Assembly (NCBI RefSeq): GCF_000621525.1
Contig: NZ_JHYC01000010.1
Span: forward strand, 1-64,000
Source of the DNA: Legionella fairfieldensis ATCC 49588
GTDB lineage: Bacteria > Pseudomonadota > Gammaproteobacteria > Legionellales > Legionellaceae
Reading direction: 5' to 3'
DNA: 64,000 bases
The stretch's first letter is position 1. Every line of letters begins with the position of its first letter. The notes under the pieces are model-generated. The model was not told where the DNA came from, did no database searches, and saw only the letters and a program-made list of their open reading frames with translations. Shown in pieces: positions 6,349-15,293 of the stretch. The position numbers were made by a program, and so were the translations under genes.

Positions 6349-7447
6349 AAGTGCATGAGTCCATTGATCGTTTGTCATCCATAAGTTGACAAAAAATTCC
6401 CTTAAAATACTCTATAGAGTTATTAGCACTAGCGCTTAGCTGTAGTAAATAAGTATTTTCATTATCCCACCACAGAGCATCATGTGGCCCATAACAATTA
6501 TTAACACTGGCAATGTATATATTGCTGGAAATCATATCACTCTTCGGGTTTAGGACAGTTAAATTAAAATTACTGTATCCACTAAATGAATTCATATTTG
6601 GCAATCTAGAAAGTGCTGGCTTCTTTATTGGGAAAGAGGCTTTATTGAAAACACGAAACCATGCAATTTGGTTTTTCTTTTCATTCTTCGGAAACATAAC
6701 AAATTGAATTTCTTCTACTTGATTTTCATTACCATAAATAATTTGGCTATCTGGAATAAAGTCTAAGTTAAGATGGTTTAAATACTTAGTATAGGAATCC
6801 GGCCTGCTACTTCTAAGGATATTATGCATTGGCCATCTTAAATTCCATAAACTTGAAGGTGGTTTATATTCATTTCTATTAATGCACGCATTTTCTACGC
6901 AGTTGTTGTAGCGTGACCAATACGATAGTTCAAAAAAGCTCTTTTCTAAGATTTCACTTGATGATGAAAGAGGAGAAAAAAATTTACAAAGATCTAAGAA
7001 CTCCTCATCCTTCAAATTTCCTTCAAGTAAACGAAGTTCAATATTAGTTCCATGGGATAAAAAACTTAACGTTTTAGATTTCGAATAATCATAACCAATC
7101 CAACAAATACTTTCCTGATTCAAAACGTGGGGTTTCATTTCCCAAACCCAATGATCGTATAAAGCAGCATGATCTAATGTTGATAAAGGCCCAAAATCAT
7201 ACAAAAATTGCTTACATCTTAAGAGAGCATTTTTATACTTAACAAAGTAGTAATAAGAGGAGAAATGAGCAGAACACCAAGCAGACCATTTTTTAAATTG
7301 ATAATGACTTGGTTGTTCATTATAAGGAACATCTTCTTCCCTAAGTATAGGGTTATATAAAGTAACTTCATCCGTATGAGGTATCAAAATAACAAAATTT
7401 ACTTTTTCTTGAGCCTGTGTAGGGGATATTTCGTGCACTAAATTCAT
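6326..7447 (-). CDS. Hypothetical protein of the oxygenase cluster
   Basis: This 373-residue protein has no signal peptide or membrane segment and no family I recognise. It is rich in aromatic residues (for example WSAWCSAHFSSYYYFV and YDHWVWEMKP) and ends HDALWWDNENTYLLQLSASANN...IFCQLMDD. It is the last gene of a minus-strand set, 57 nt after the 2-oxoglutarate oxygenase, and probably acts with it. It could be a second modifying or binding component for the upstream 21-residue peptide. That role is inference only. Confidence 0.7.
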   Translation of the reverse strand: MNLVHEISPTQAQEKVNFVILIPHTDEVTLYNPILREEDVPYNEQPSHYQFKKWSAWCSAHFSSYYYFVKYKNALLRCKQFLYDFGPLSTLDHAALYDHWVWEMKPHVLNQESICWIGYDYSKSKTLSFLSHGTNIELRLLEGNLKDEEFLDLCKFFSPLSSSSEILEKSFFELSYWSRYNNCVENACINRNEYKPPSSLWNLRWPMHNILRSSRPDSYTKYLNHLNLDFIPDSQIIYGNENQVEEIQFVMFPKNEKKNQIAWFRVFNKASFPIKKPALSRLPNMNSFSGYSNFNLTVLNPKSDMISSNIYIASVNNCYGPHDALWWDNENTYLLQLSASANNSIEYFKGIFCQLMDDKRSMDSCTFSMDILS

Positions 7448-7504
7448 TTCTTAATTCCAAGCATATTAAGATTGGGGGTTGTCTATAATTTGGTGGGGCT
7501 CAAA

Positions 7505-8272
7505 CTAATAATTATAAATGAATGGTCTTTTCAGCCCCCCTTTCACTTCCTGTATTTTGTCATTACTCATAAAAAAACCAGTTATCGATGCCCGTACATG
7601 ATTTCCTGCTGCATTTTCTACTTTTTTTATACAATGCAAAATATTATTTTTAAAAATAACCAATCGATTAGGTTTCGGTACGATATAATAGCCTATTCCA
7701 TCGCCAATATAGTTATTCAACTCTGAGCTATTAAGGTGGAACCCTGCTTTTTTCATCTCATTATTAATTAAAGAGACTTCAGGATATTCAAATTCTTGCT
7801 GGTGTATAGGATTAATTAATAATTCGGCTCCCCAATTCATATCCCAATTAGGATGACAGTAATAAACATACGCGCCTGAGATTTTATATTTTCCGTCGGT
7901 ATGCCAAGAAAGTCCTGAACCCCTTGGGTAAAGGTAGGGCCTAGCATAGAAAAAGTCCCAATCTCTATCTTTAAACCCTATTAAATGAGAAAACTCCGCA
8001 GAGCCCACAATTAGTGCCTGTATAAATAAATCAATTGTTGTATCGGTAGGGTAAATTTGCTCTGTAGTGCAGGGTTCAGGCCTTGAATGAGAAATAGTAA
8101 CGTTACCCCACAGAGGAGCGCCATCCTCGAGACTAAAAGCATTTATCCATCTAGAAGAATGAACAAACTTAAATTTTTCAGTTTGAATAAAATTCCAAAT
8201 TTTTTCAAAAGGGGATGGCTCTAAGAAATCATCGATTACTGCAAACACATCATTGTTTAAGATTAATTTCAT
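7505..8272 (-). CDS. 2-oxoglutarate/Fe(II)-dependent oxygenase family protein
   Basis: This 255-residue protein has a double-stranded beta-helix signature. The iron-binding HxD is H124-T-D126 in SWHTDG, the distal His is H213 in ILHCIKKV, and R227 in VRASITGFF would hold 2-oxoglutarate. The N-terminal VIDDFLEP is common in prolyl-hydroxylase-like members. It would hydroxylate or otherwise oxidise a substrate, releasing succinate and CO2. The substrate is unknown. A 21-codon ORF with a strong ribosome binding site lies 49 nt upstream and could encode it. Confidence 0.85.
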   Translation of the reverse strand: MKLILNNDVFAVIDDFLEPSPFEKIWNFIQTEKFKFVHSSRWINAFSLEDGAPLWGNVTISHSRPEPCTTEQIYPTDTTIDLFIQALIVGSAEFSHLIGFKDRDWDFFYARPYLYPRGSGLSWHTDGKYKISGAYVYYCHPNWDMNWGAELLINPIHQQEFEYPEVSLINNEMKKAGFHLNSSELNNYIGDGIGYYIVPKPNRLVIFKNNILHCIKKVENAAGNHVRASITGFFMSNDKIQEVKGGLKRPFIYNY

Positions 8273-8321
8273 ACTACTTCTACAGCAAAATATCAGATGG
8301 AATACTTTTTCTCTTCTTTAG

Positions 8322-8387
8322 TTACCAAGGCATATACTCATCTTTATCTTCTTCTGCATCGATTCTATTAATATAAAATTCTTTCAT
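8322..8387 (-). CDS. Candidate 21-residue precursor peptide
   Basis: ATG at 8387 follows AAGGAG with about 7-nt spacing, the best ribosome binding site in this cluster. The ORF begins MKEFYINRID, has an acidic centre (AEEDKD) and ends EYMPW before TAA at 8322-8324. It is the first gene of a minus-strand set with the 2-oxoglutarate oxygenase and the 373-residue protein. Size, position and the aromatic C-terminus fit the precursor of a ribosomally made, modified peptide, or a leader peptide controlling the set. No homology is claimed. The stretch 8388-8576 shows no other gene. Confidence 0.5.
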   Translation of the reverse strand: MKEFYINRIDAEEDKDEYMPW

Positions 8388-8576
8388 CACATCTCCTTGT
8401 TCAAAATTATTTTTTAGCAGAGTGCCGATTATAAATTCAATAGATGAAAGTGGCAATTGAATTGAGGAGCTATTTTTTTTACACACTAGCCTATGGAAAA
8501 TTTTGAAAGTGTAGCCAGAAGTGTAGCCAAGAATTCATGCTAGGGGATGTGGATTCGTTATAACCCTTGATGAGAC

Positions 8577-8653
8577 TGGTCGGGACGGAAGGATTTGAAC
8601 CTTCGACCACTAGCACCCCATGCTAGTACGCTACCAGGCTGCGCTACGCCCCG
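8577..8653 (-). tRNA. tRNA-Pro (anticodon GGG)
   Basis: The minus strand reads as a complete cloverleaf of 77 nt with encoded CCA. The acceptor CGGGGCG pairs with CGTCCCG (one G-U), and the D arm contains GCGCAGCCTGGTAGCG. The anticodon stem CTAGC/GCTAG holds loop ATGGGGT, giving GGG. The T arm contains GGTTCAAATCC. The 3' end faces the accessory region to the left, so this gene is a possible integration target. Confidence 0.97.
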
Positions 8654-8734
8654 ACTGGATGCGAATAATAACTCGTCTCTTTAAAAATAACAAGATTATA
8701 ACCAGTCTAAAGAGATGACTTTCTCTCTAACTGG

Positions 8735-9889
8735 TTAAAAAGCATTAATGCCTGTTAGATGCCGTCCTAAAACTAAAGTATGGACATTATCTGTACCTTC
8801 ATAGGTAAATACTGATTCCAGATTCAACATGTGGCGGATCACGTGATATTCCAGGCTAATACCATTTGCTCCCAGAAGGTTACGGCAGGCGCGTGCGATT
8901 TTCAATGCTTCGCGACAAGCGTTACCTTTCGCTAAAGAAATCATAACGGAGGTTTCGCGTTGTTGATCTTTTAAACGACCAATTTGCAGATTCAGGCATT
9001 GTGCCTTAATGATTTCTGTATACATGTCAGCCAAATCTTTCTGAACCAGCTGAAAAGAAGCCAATGATTTATTAAATTGATTACGCTCCAATAGATAATC
9101 TCGAGTGATGTCAAAACAGGCCATTGCTGCGCCGATAGCTCCCCAGGCAATACCATAACGTGCCTGGCTTAAGCAACTCAATGGTGCACTTAACCCTTTG
9201 TTGCTGCCTGGTAACAGGTTTTCATCGGGTACAAAGACCTCCTCAAAAACCAGTTCACCGGTGATTGAGGCGCGCAAGGACATTTTCTGTTTAATTTCGA
9301 GACGTGTGAACCCTTTGAAATCCTTTTCTATAATGAAACCGCGGATACCCTCATCGGTTTTTGCCCAAACAATAGCAATATCGGCAATTGACGCGTTCGT
9401 AATCCACATTTTTGCGCCATTTAAACGCCAGCCTCCTGCCACTTTTTTTGCATAAGTTCGCATGCTGGCGGGATCTGAACCTGAATCAGGCTCTGTTAAA
9501 CCGAAACAGCCGATAATTTCTCCGGCAGCCATTGCAGGGAGAAAGCGTTGTTTTTGAACCTCATTACCATAGCGAAAAATAGGATACATGCACAGGGAAC
9601 TTTGGACAGAAACAAAGCTGCGTAAACCACTATCACCTCGCTCCAGTTCCTGACAAACCAGTCCATAAGCAACGTAAGATGCTTCGGCTCCACCATATTG
9701 AGCAGGCAGAGTTAATCCCAGCAAGCCCAATTCGGCCGATTTTTTAATCAATTGTCTGGGGAAATCACCATGCTCAAACGCATCAGCCATTAAAGGTATA
9801 ACGTCCTGACTGACAAAACGAGCCACACTATCGCGGATCATTCGTTCATCAGCTTCTAATTGCTCATCAAGAAATAACAAGTCGTCCAC
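8735..9889 (-). CDS. gcdH: Glutaryl-CoA dehydrogenase-like acyl-CoA dehydrogenase
   Basis: This 384-residue flavoenzyme is of usual length. FAD/substrate motifs are visible: CFGLTEPDSGSDP and WITNASIADIAIVWAK. The catalytic Glu lies in TYEGTDNVHTLVLGRHLTGINAF, a C-terminus typical of glutaryl-CoA dehydrogenases. It converts glutaryl-CoA to crotonyl-CoA in lysine and tryptophan breakdown, passing electrons to ETF. The gene overlaps the end of the E1 gene by 23 bp, so they are co-transcribed. The exact substrate within the acyl-CoA dehydrogenase family is inferred from the C-terminal pattern. Confidence 0.85.
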   Translation of the reverse strand: MDDLLFLDEQLEADERMIRDSVARFVSQDVIPLMADAFEHGDFPRQLIKKSAELGLLGLTLPAQYGGAEASYVAYGLVCQELERGDSGLRSFVSVQSSLCMYPIFRYGNEVQKQRFLPAMAAGEIIGCFGLTEPDSGSDPASMRTYAKKVAGGWRLNGAKMWITNASIADIAIVWAKTDEGIRGFIIEKDFKGFTRLEIKQKMSLRASITGELVFEEVFVPDENLLPGSNKGLSAPLSCLSQARYGIAWGAIGAAMACFDITRDYLLERNQFNKSLASFQLVQKDLADMYTEIIKAQCLNLQIGRLKDQQRETSVMISLAKGNACREALKIARACRNLLGANGISLEYHVIRHMLNLESVFTYEGTDNVHTLVLGRHLTGINAF

Positions 9890-12107
9890 GTTCCTTCTCT
9901 CCTCTAACTGAATTTAAACCTCTGACAGCGGCAATAATCGTGTCACGATCAGGCAATAAATATTGCCATGCGGTACCTAACGGAATAAAACAGTCTTCGC
10001 CTGTAATTCGTTTTATTTTTAACCGATTAGATGACTGTTCGACTAATAAAGTAATAAGACCTTCACTAAGTGACGCACTTTGTCGTCCTTCATCGACAAT
10101 TAAAACGCGTTTCGCTTTGGCGACCTCACGTAGAATTGCTTCTTCAGGTAAGGGACTTAGCCAGCGTAAATCCACGACTTTTACTGCAATATCATGCTCT
10201 TCTTTCAGTATTTTTGCAGCTTGTCTGGATAAATAATAACCATTCGCATAACTGAGAATAACGGTATCCCCTTCACCGTACACCCCAACCTCCCCCGGTT
10301 CTATCATTTCATCGACAGCAGGATAATCAAAAAGCCAGGCGTTATCACCAGGTTGGTGTAAATCTTTGGTCATATATAAAGCAATAGGCTCCAGAAAAAC
10401 CACAACACGACCCTCTTGATGAGCTAACCGCATACAGGTACGCAACATTTTTGCAGCATCAGAACCATTGGAAGGACAAGCAACCAGAACGCCTGGTAAA
10501 TCCCGAAGCACTGCGATGGAGTTATCATTATGAAAATGACCACCGAATCCTTTTTGATAGGCTAAAGAAGCAATACGAATTACCATGGGATTTTGATACT
10601 GGCCATTAGAAAAAAACGATAAGGTAGCCGCTTCCCCTCGTAATTGATCTTCAGCATTATGGAGGTAAGCTAAAAATTGAATTTCCGGAACAGGCAAAAA
10701 ACCATTATGTGCCAAACCTATTGCCGCACCTAAAATAGTTGTCTCATCCAACAGCGAATCAAAGACGCGTCGTTGACCAAAGCGTGCCTGTAAATCAGCC
10801 GTCACGCGATAAACCCCTCCTTTTTTACCAACATCTTCGCCGAAAATTAACATATTGGGATATTGCAACATTAAATCCGTTAAAGCGAAATTAAGGTGTT
10901 GACATAAATTACGTTTCAGGGTCAATTGGTTAAAAGCACTTCCAAATACTCGCGCACGTCGTTTCTCATTGGGAAATAAATAAACTCGTTTATTTCGTGT
11001 TTTGGGTAGTAATGAAGACATTATTTCCTGGGCCGAAGTCATTTTAGGAAGACGAATTGCCTCCATCGCCTTTACTTCAATAAGCGTTCTGTTATCGTGA
11101 TATAAATCCAGAATGGCTTTTTGACTCATCCAGCCAGCCTCATAGAGGCTCCTTGCTGTATGCAATAGAGGATCATTCGCTTCTCTGTATTCTATTTCTT
11201 TTTGGCTATTGTATTGAGACTCGATATCAGAACCGGCATGGCCTAACAGGCGCGTGCATTTCATGTGTAAAAAAACAGGTTGTTTTTTTATACGTGCCCA
11301 ATATTCTGCCTGTTTTGCTTTTAAATAAATATCAGCAAGATTTAATCCGTCACAAGCAAGATAATGCCAGCCAGGACGTTGTTTTATTGTGTCTTCAATC
11401 CAATGCGTGGGCGTAGGGACAGAAATTCCCAACCCGTTATCTTCACAGATAAAAATCAAGGGCAAAGGATATTGCTGACTGGTAATCCATGAGCAAGCAT
11501 TCAGAGTAGTTTGTGCCGTAGCATGATTAACAGATGCATCACCAAATGAGCAAAGAATCACTGCATCAGCAGGCAATTTAGAGTTAATTGCCAATTCTTT
11601 AGCCCGTGTAATGGATAACGCGGCACCCAATGCCTTGGGTAAATGAGAAGCAATCGTTGACGTTTGTGGCGGGATGGTCAGAGGTACGCTACCCAATACT
11701 TTATGACGTCCCCCAGCAATAGGATCGGCGGCAGCGGCAACCAGAGAAAGCAGAATATCACGTACACCATCACAACTTCGTATCTGTTTGGCTCGCTGTA
11801 AGTAAAAAGCGCCGCTACGATAATGTAAAAAAGCCATGTCGCTTGCTCTAAACACCTGGCCAAATACCGCATTACCTTCGTGACCACTGCTGCCGATCGT
11901 GTAATACGCCAATCCTTTCTCTTTTAATTGACGGGCAATAAGATCTAATAAACGGGATTTAATTTGGGAATCGAATAACTCGATTACACCTTTTTTATCC
12001 AACTCGGCTTCCAGAAAGCTGGTTGAACTTGCAGGCTCAGGAAAATTCGCTTGATTGACGCGACTGATAAATTGTTCATCGACTATGCTTGCTCTATCTA
12101 ACATCAT
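9867..12107 (-). CDS. 2-oxoacid dehydrogenase E1, fused alpha and beta subunits
   Basis: This 746-residue protein joins an E1-alpha-like half (about 1-370) to an E1-beta-like half (about 400-746). In the alpha half, YTIGSSGHEGNAVF, LCSFGDASVNHA and CEDNGLGISVPT mark thiamine diphosphate and substrate regions. In the beta half, MLIFGEDVGKKGGVYRVT and GFGGHFHNDNS are typical. It would decarboxylate a 2-oxoacid, most likely branched-chain or a related one, and pass the acyl group to an E2 that is not encoded here. Coupling to gcdH suggests a role in making or using acyl-CoAs in amino-acid breakdown. The start follows AGGGTGTAA. Confidence 0.88.
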   Translation of the reverse strand: MMLDRASIVDEQFISRVNQANFPEPASSTSFLEAELDKKGVIELFDSQIKSRLLDLIARQLKEKGLAYYTIGSSGHEGNAVFGQVFRASDMAFLHYRSGAFYLQRAKQIRSCDGVRDILLSLVAAAADPIAGGRHKVLGSVPLTIPPQTSTIASHLPKALGAALSITRAKELAINSKLPADAVILCSFGDASVNHATAQTTLNACSWITSQQYPLPLIFICEDNGLGISVPTPTHWIEDTIKQRPGWHYLACDGLNLADIYLKAKQAEYWARIKKQPVFLHMKCTRLLGHAGSDIESQYNSQKEIEYREANDPLLHTARSLYEAGWMSQKAILDLYHDNRTLIEVKAMEAIRLPKMTSAQEIMSSLLPKTRNKRVYLFPNEKRRARVFGSAFNQLTLKRNLCQHLNFALTDLMLQYPNMLIFGEDVGKKGGVYRVTADLQARFGQRRVFDSLLDETTILGAAIGLAHNGFLPVPEIQFLAYLHNAEDQLRGEAATLSFFSNGQYQNPMVIRIASLAYQKGFGGHFHNDNSIAVLRDLPGVLVACPSNGSDAAKMLRTCMRLAHQEGRVVVFLEPIALYMTKDLHQPGDNAWLFDYPAVDEMIEPGEVGVYGEGDTVILSYANGYYLSRQAAKILKEEHDIAVKVVDLRWLSPLPEEAILREVAKAKRVLIVDEGRQSASLSEGLITLLVEQSSNRLKIKRITGEDCFIPLGTAWQYLLPDRDTIIAAVRGLNSVRGEKERGRLVIS

Positions 12108-12194
12108 TTACACCCTGTCTATACGAGTCGGTTAATTTACTATCAACAGACTCTGGTCCTTTTTTGCTTTATACTGCGCAATGATACTGTGGGC

Positions 12195-12219
12195 GCTATC
12201 AAGTAATTTGCTTGATAGC
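12195..12219. promoter_or_regulatory. Perfect inverted repeat between divergent genes
   Basis: GCTATCAAG 12195-12203 and CTTGATAGC 12211-12219 form a 9-bp inverted repeat with a 7-bp spacer. It lies in the 180-bp gap between the leftward E1 gene and the rightward FliK-like gene. It could be an operator for a dimeric repressor or an RNA hairpin in the rightward leader. No regulator is adjacent. Confidence 0.45.
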
Positions 12220-12288
12220 CGATAACAGTGGTCATCAGTATAGTGAAATGGCCTTGTATATGACAAGCGAATTAAAGGAATAAAAGAC

Positions 12289-13458
12289 ATGGCTGTTGAT
12301 TTTACTTACACTCCTACCGCACATCTGTTTGCCGGAGAAGAATTAAAACTTACCAAACCAGGGATAAAGCTGTATGTTGGACAAATTTTAAAGGCTAAAA
12401 TTGTTAAGCGCCTTTCTGAGAATCAGATCATAATTAGTATCGATGATGAAGTCATGAATGCCCAAACTTCGCATCATTTAGAATCAGGTGATTTACTCGA
12501 AGCAAAAGTAGCCCACTATGAAGATGGCATTGCTATATTACAAATACTAAGAGAAACATCACAAGCTCTTCCCTTTATTGGCACCGCTTTAGCACAAACG
12601 CTACCCAAACAGGCGCCAGCGAATCACTTGCTGGCTTCTCTAAGCGCACTTACAAAAACTGACAGCTTACCCTTATCTGTTAGAGGACAAATTGATCAAA
12701 TTTTATCAAGCATTGCTTCTATTACTCAGTTACAACAATTAGCTCCCGCTGTAGCCAGCTGCGGACTTTTTTGGGAATCTTCCTTATTGGACTGGCGAAA
12801 AACCCACAGAACTGGCATCTTGCAGCATGATTTTAAGGGACAATGTCTTCGTCTATTAGCCAGTCTTATCAAGGAAGGCGCACAGCCTGCCAATCCGGTA
12901 ACGCCAACAACCCAATCGGAATTATTACCACTTCCTGGAGCTATTCCTCAACCCTTGCCTCGTCTCCCTCTCCCCACGTTTACGGGCTTATCTACCCCCA
13001 GGATTTTGCATATTCTTCGGGAGCAAACTGAACAGGTACTGGCACGAATTAAAACCAGCCAACTGACCCATTTATTGCAAACCAATGATCAACCTTTCAA
13101 TTTAATGCTTGATTTTCCGCTGCATACGGATACAGGAATCGATATTATCCCTTTACTTATTAAAGAATCTCCCCATGAAAAATCCGAACTCCCTTCAGCG
13201 TGGTCCATTACTTTTGCAATTAATCTTGCCACGTTAGGTGATATCCAGGCTAAAATAAAACTACAGGATTCAGCTATTGATGTTCATCTCAATGTGGATA
13301 AACAGGAAACAATAGAACTATTGGCTGCCAATCAACAAGCCTTTGATGCTTTATTGACGAATGCAGGATTAACTTTACGTTTGTGGTGCCTGCATTCAGG
13401 TTTGGAAACTCACGATATTGAGACTTGTGATTTGCGTTTATTGGATGTACGAATATGA
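12289..13458 (+). CDS. FliK-like hook-length-control-domain protein
   Basis: This 389-residue protein has an N-terminal part with an OB-like segment (LYVGQILKAKIVKRLSEN), a Pro-rich centre (about 210-245), and a C-terminal segment (about 270-389). The last fits the FliK C-terminal pattern: WSITFAINLATLGDIQAKI, then VHLNVDKQETIELL and a final Leu-rich helix. FliK-type proteins act as secreted rulers that switch export specificity in flagellar systems. The next gene, an FlhB-C-like protein, overlaps by 4 bp (ATGA), which strengthens the call. No other flagellar genes are nearby. AAAGGA precedes the start. Confidence 0.7.
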   Translation: MAVDFTYTPTAHLFAGEELKLTKPGIKLYVGQILKAKIVKRLSENQIIISIDDEVMNAQTSHHLESGDLLEAKVAHYEDGIAILQILRETSQALPFIGTALAQTLPKQAPANHLLASLSALTKTDSLPLSVRGQIDQILSSIASITQLQQLAPAVASCGLFWESSLLDWRKTHRTGILQHDFKGQCLRLLASLIKEGAQPANPVTPTTQSELLPLPGAIPQPLPRLPLPTFTGLSTPRILHILREQTEQVLARIKTSQLTHLLQTNDQPFNLMLDFPLHTDTGIDIIPLLIKESPHEKSELPSAWSITFAINLATLGDIQAKIKLQDSAIDVHLNVDKQETIELLAANQQAFDALLTNAGLTLRLWCLHSGLETHDIETCDLRLLDVRI

Positions 13459-13748
13459 AAGATGATAAACACCAAGCGACCATCCAACATCCTGGAGACA
13501 CAACATCGTTGCAAACACTCAACCGCGGAGAAAGTTTTCTCGCGGAGGAAATTATTAGTGTCGCAAAGAAGCTTGGGGTTCCTCTGCAGGAAAAGGAAGA
13601 ATTAACCTCCTTGCTTGCCCAGGTACGTCTGCATCCGGAAATCCCCCCTAAACTCTATCTGGCAGTAGCGCAATTGTTTGCTTTTCTTTATTACCTGGAT
13701 ACGACACCAGTGGACAACGAAAACCAGGAGAAAGAAAACTCCGATTAA
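13455..13748 (+). CDS. FlhB C-terminal-domain-like small protein
   Basis: This 97-residue protein corresponds to the cytosolic C-terminal domain of FlhB/YscU without the membrane part. It shows ESFLAEEIISVAKKLGVPL, then HPEIPPKLYLAVAQLFAFLYYL, matching the pattern after the autocleavage site. The NPTH cleavage motif itself is absent. Such FlhB-like orphans are known to partly replace the FlhB C-domain in export switching. It is translationally coupled to the FliK-like gene. Confidence 0.82.
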   Translation: MKDDKHQATIQHPGDTTSLQTLNRGESFLAEEIISVAKKLGVPLQEKEELTSLLAQVRLHPEIPPKLYLAVAQLFAFLYYLDTTPVDNENQEKENSD

Positions 13749-13809
13749 ATTGGCAAATGGTGTTCAAATAATCTACAATTCCTATAAAAGAATGGATTAG
13801 AGGTTCATC

Positions 13810-14052
13810 ATGAAATGGATACTATTATCTCCTCTTGTAATCTTGTTAACCGCCTGTAACTGTTGTACTAATACCGCTGTTGAATATCGCCGTGTCACCT
13901 ATACACCCGCTATAATGACCAAAACCGTGGTCACCCGACCCGCAGTGGTTAGAAGTCCGGTTGTAGTGACAACCCCGGTTTACTATAGCCCTGTTACTAT
14001 TATTGATACCGATCCAATTGATGTAACCACGACCACTATTGATTATTATTAA
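13810..14052 (+). CDS. Small Thr/Val-rich lipoprotein
   Basis: This 80-residue protein has a lipoprotein signal peptide with lipobox LLTAC, giving acylated Cys at about residue 16. The mature part is dominated by Thr, Val, Pro and Tyr with imperfect repeats (TKTVVTRPAVV, RSPVVVTTPVYY) and ends TTTIDYY. It would be anchored in a membrane facing the periplasm or the surface. Function unknown. A good AGAGG ribosome binding site precedes it. Confidence 0.82.
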   Translation: MKWILLSPLVILLTACNCCTNTAVEYRRVTYTPAIMTKTVVTRPAVVRSPVVVTTPVYYSPVTIIDTDPIDVTTTTIDYY

Positions 14053-14238
14053 TCCATTTACTTGTTGGTAAGCCAAGTTTATTAGATGGGTTATTTAACA
14101 GAAGATTTTACGCTCAATATTTATTCAAAACTAAAATAATAGTAAAATACCGTCAATTATTGAATCATGAGAGGCTGGATTGAGTTATTATTAATCAACT
14201 CGAAATCTAACTTTCTCTTTTATTAATCAGGTCCGCCA

Positions 14239-15021
14239 ATGAAACCCTATGTAATTGCAAGCTTTTATAAATTTGCTCCGCTTAATGATTATGAGTTAAT
14301 GAGAGAGCCCTTATTAAAAACAATGAAAGAAAAAGGAATTAAAGGCACTATCATTTTGGCCAGCGAAGGGATAAATGGCAGTTTTTGCGCGAAGAAGGAA
14401 GACCTTTTACCATTAATGACCCAAATAAACAATTATCCCGGTTTAGAGGATCTGAAGTTTACTGAAACCTATGATGAGTTTAATCCTTTTGATAAAGCAA
14501 AAGTGAAACTGCGAAAAGAAATTGTCACCATGGGTGTGGAAAAAGTTGATCCGATAGCTCTTCCGGGAACTCATGTAAATCCGGCAGAATGGAACGAATT
14601 AATTACCGATCCGGAAGTTATTTTAATTGATACTCGAAATGACTACGAAGTAAAACTAGGCTCGTTTAAAAACGCGGTTAATCCTGACACGGAAAATTTC
14701 CGGGACTTTCCTGACTATGTGAAACATAATCTGCTTGATAAGAAGGACAAAAAAATAGCGATGTGTTGTACTGGAGGTATTCGCTGCGAAAAATCAACCT
14801 CTTATCTAAAACAGCTTGGATTTAACAACGTTTATCAACTCAATGGCGGTATATTAAATTATCTGGCATCCATTCCTCAGGAACAATCATTATGGGAAGG
14901 AAGTTGTTTTGTTTTTGACAATAGAGTTGCCTTGGACAAAAACTTGAACAGCCACGAAAAAGGTTCTATCGACACCGAGTGGAAAAACAAAAATCGAAAA
15001 AAACAAGATCATTCGATTTAA
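14239..15021 (+). CDS. trhO: tRNA uridine 5-hydroxylase, rhodanese type (TrhO/YceA)
   Basis: This 260-residue protein has an N-terminal UPF0176-type domain ([26 protein letters not shown]) and a rhodanese domain (about 115-215). The active Cys lies in [20 protein letters not shown]. TrhO proteins hydroxylate U34 of several tRNAs in an oxygen-dependent reaction, a step towards 5-methoxy/carboxymethoxy-uridine. It is slightly shorter at the C-terminus than the E. coli protein. It appears to be a single-gene transcript. Confidence 0.92.
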   Translation: MKPYVIASFYKFAPLNDYELMREPLLKTMKEKGIKGTIILASEGINGSFCAKKEDLLPLMTQINNYPGLEDLKFTETYDEFNPFDKAKVKLRKEIVTMGVEKVDPIALPGTHVNPAEWNELITDPEVILIDTRNDYEVKLGSFKNAVNPDTENFRDFPDYVKHNLLDKKDKKIAMCCTGGIRCEKSTSYLKQLGFNNVYQLNGGILNYLASIPQEQSLWEGSCFVFDNRVALDKNLNSHEKGSIDTEWKNKNRKKQDHSI

Positions 15022-15211
15022 GAACTTTACCCTGCCAATCGTAAGTCCTACGTGCCATGACTTGTTCACGGCATTCAGGAAAATGCTGTATTGTGCCTCG
15101 CTCTCTGGATGCTGCGGCCAAGCGCTGAGAGATCTTCTCATTTTTTGCGCACCTGAGAGGTAATTGATTTATTTGAAATTATTTGACTTCACCTAATTTT
15201 TATTGATGTCA

Positions 15212-15230
15212 CCCCCGCGAAAAGCGGGGG
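15212..15230. terminator. GC-rich hairpin between convergent trhO and the large orphan gene
   Basis: CCCCCGC 15212-15218 pairs with GCGGGGG 15224-15230, loop GAAAA. On the plus strand it is followed by GATCTTCTCT, and on the minus strand by TGACATCAATAAAAATT. It may stop transcripts from both directions. The T-runs are imperfect. The rest of 15022-15293 shows no gene. Confidence 0.5.
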
Positions 15231-15293
15231 GATCTTCTCTCAGGCAAAGTAATGAGGTGAGTTGAGACATTAAAAACCTGGAATCATAACCAT

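Noticed and set aside
8467-8576. Short plus-strand frame (MENFESVARSVAK-like) before the tRNA
   Set aside because: Fifteen codons with a repeat and no ribosome binding site; possibly integration debris but not supportable as a gene.
15022-15211. Riboswitch or small RNA downstream of trhO
   Set aside because: Only short imperfect pairings are visible and no known class could be matched by eye.
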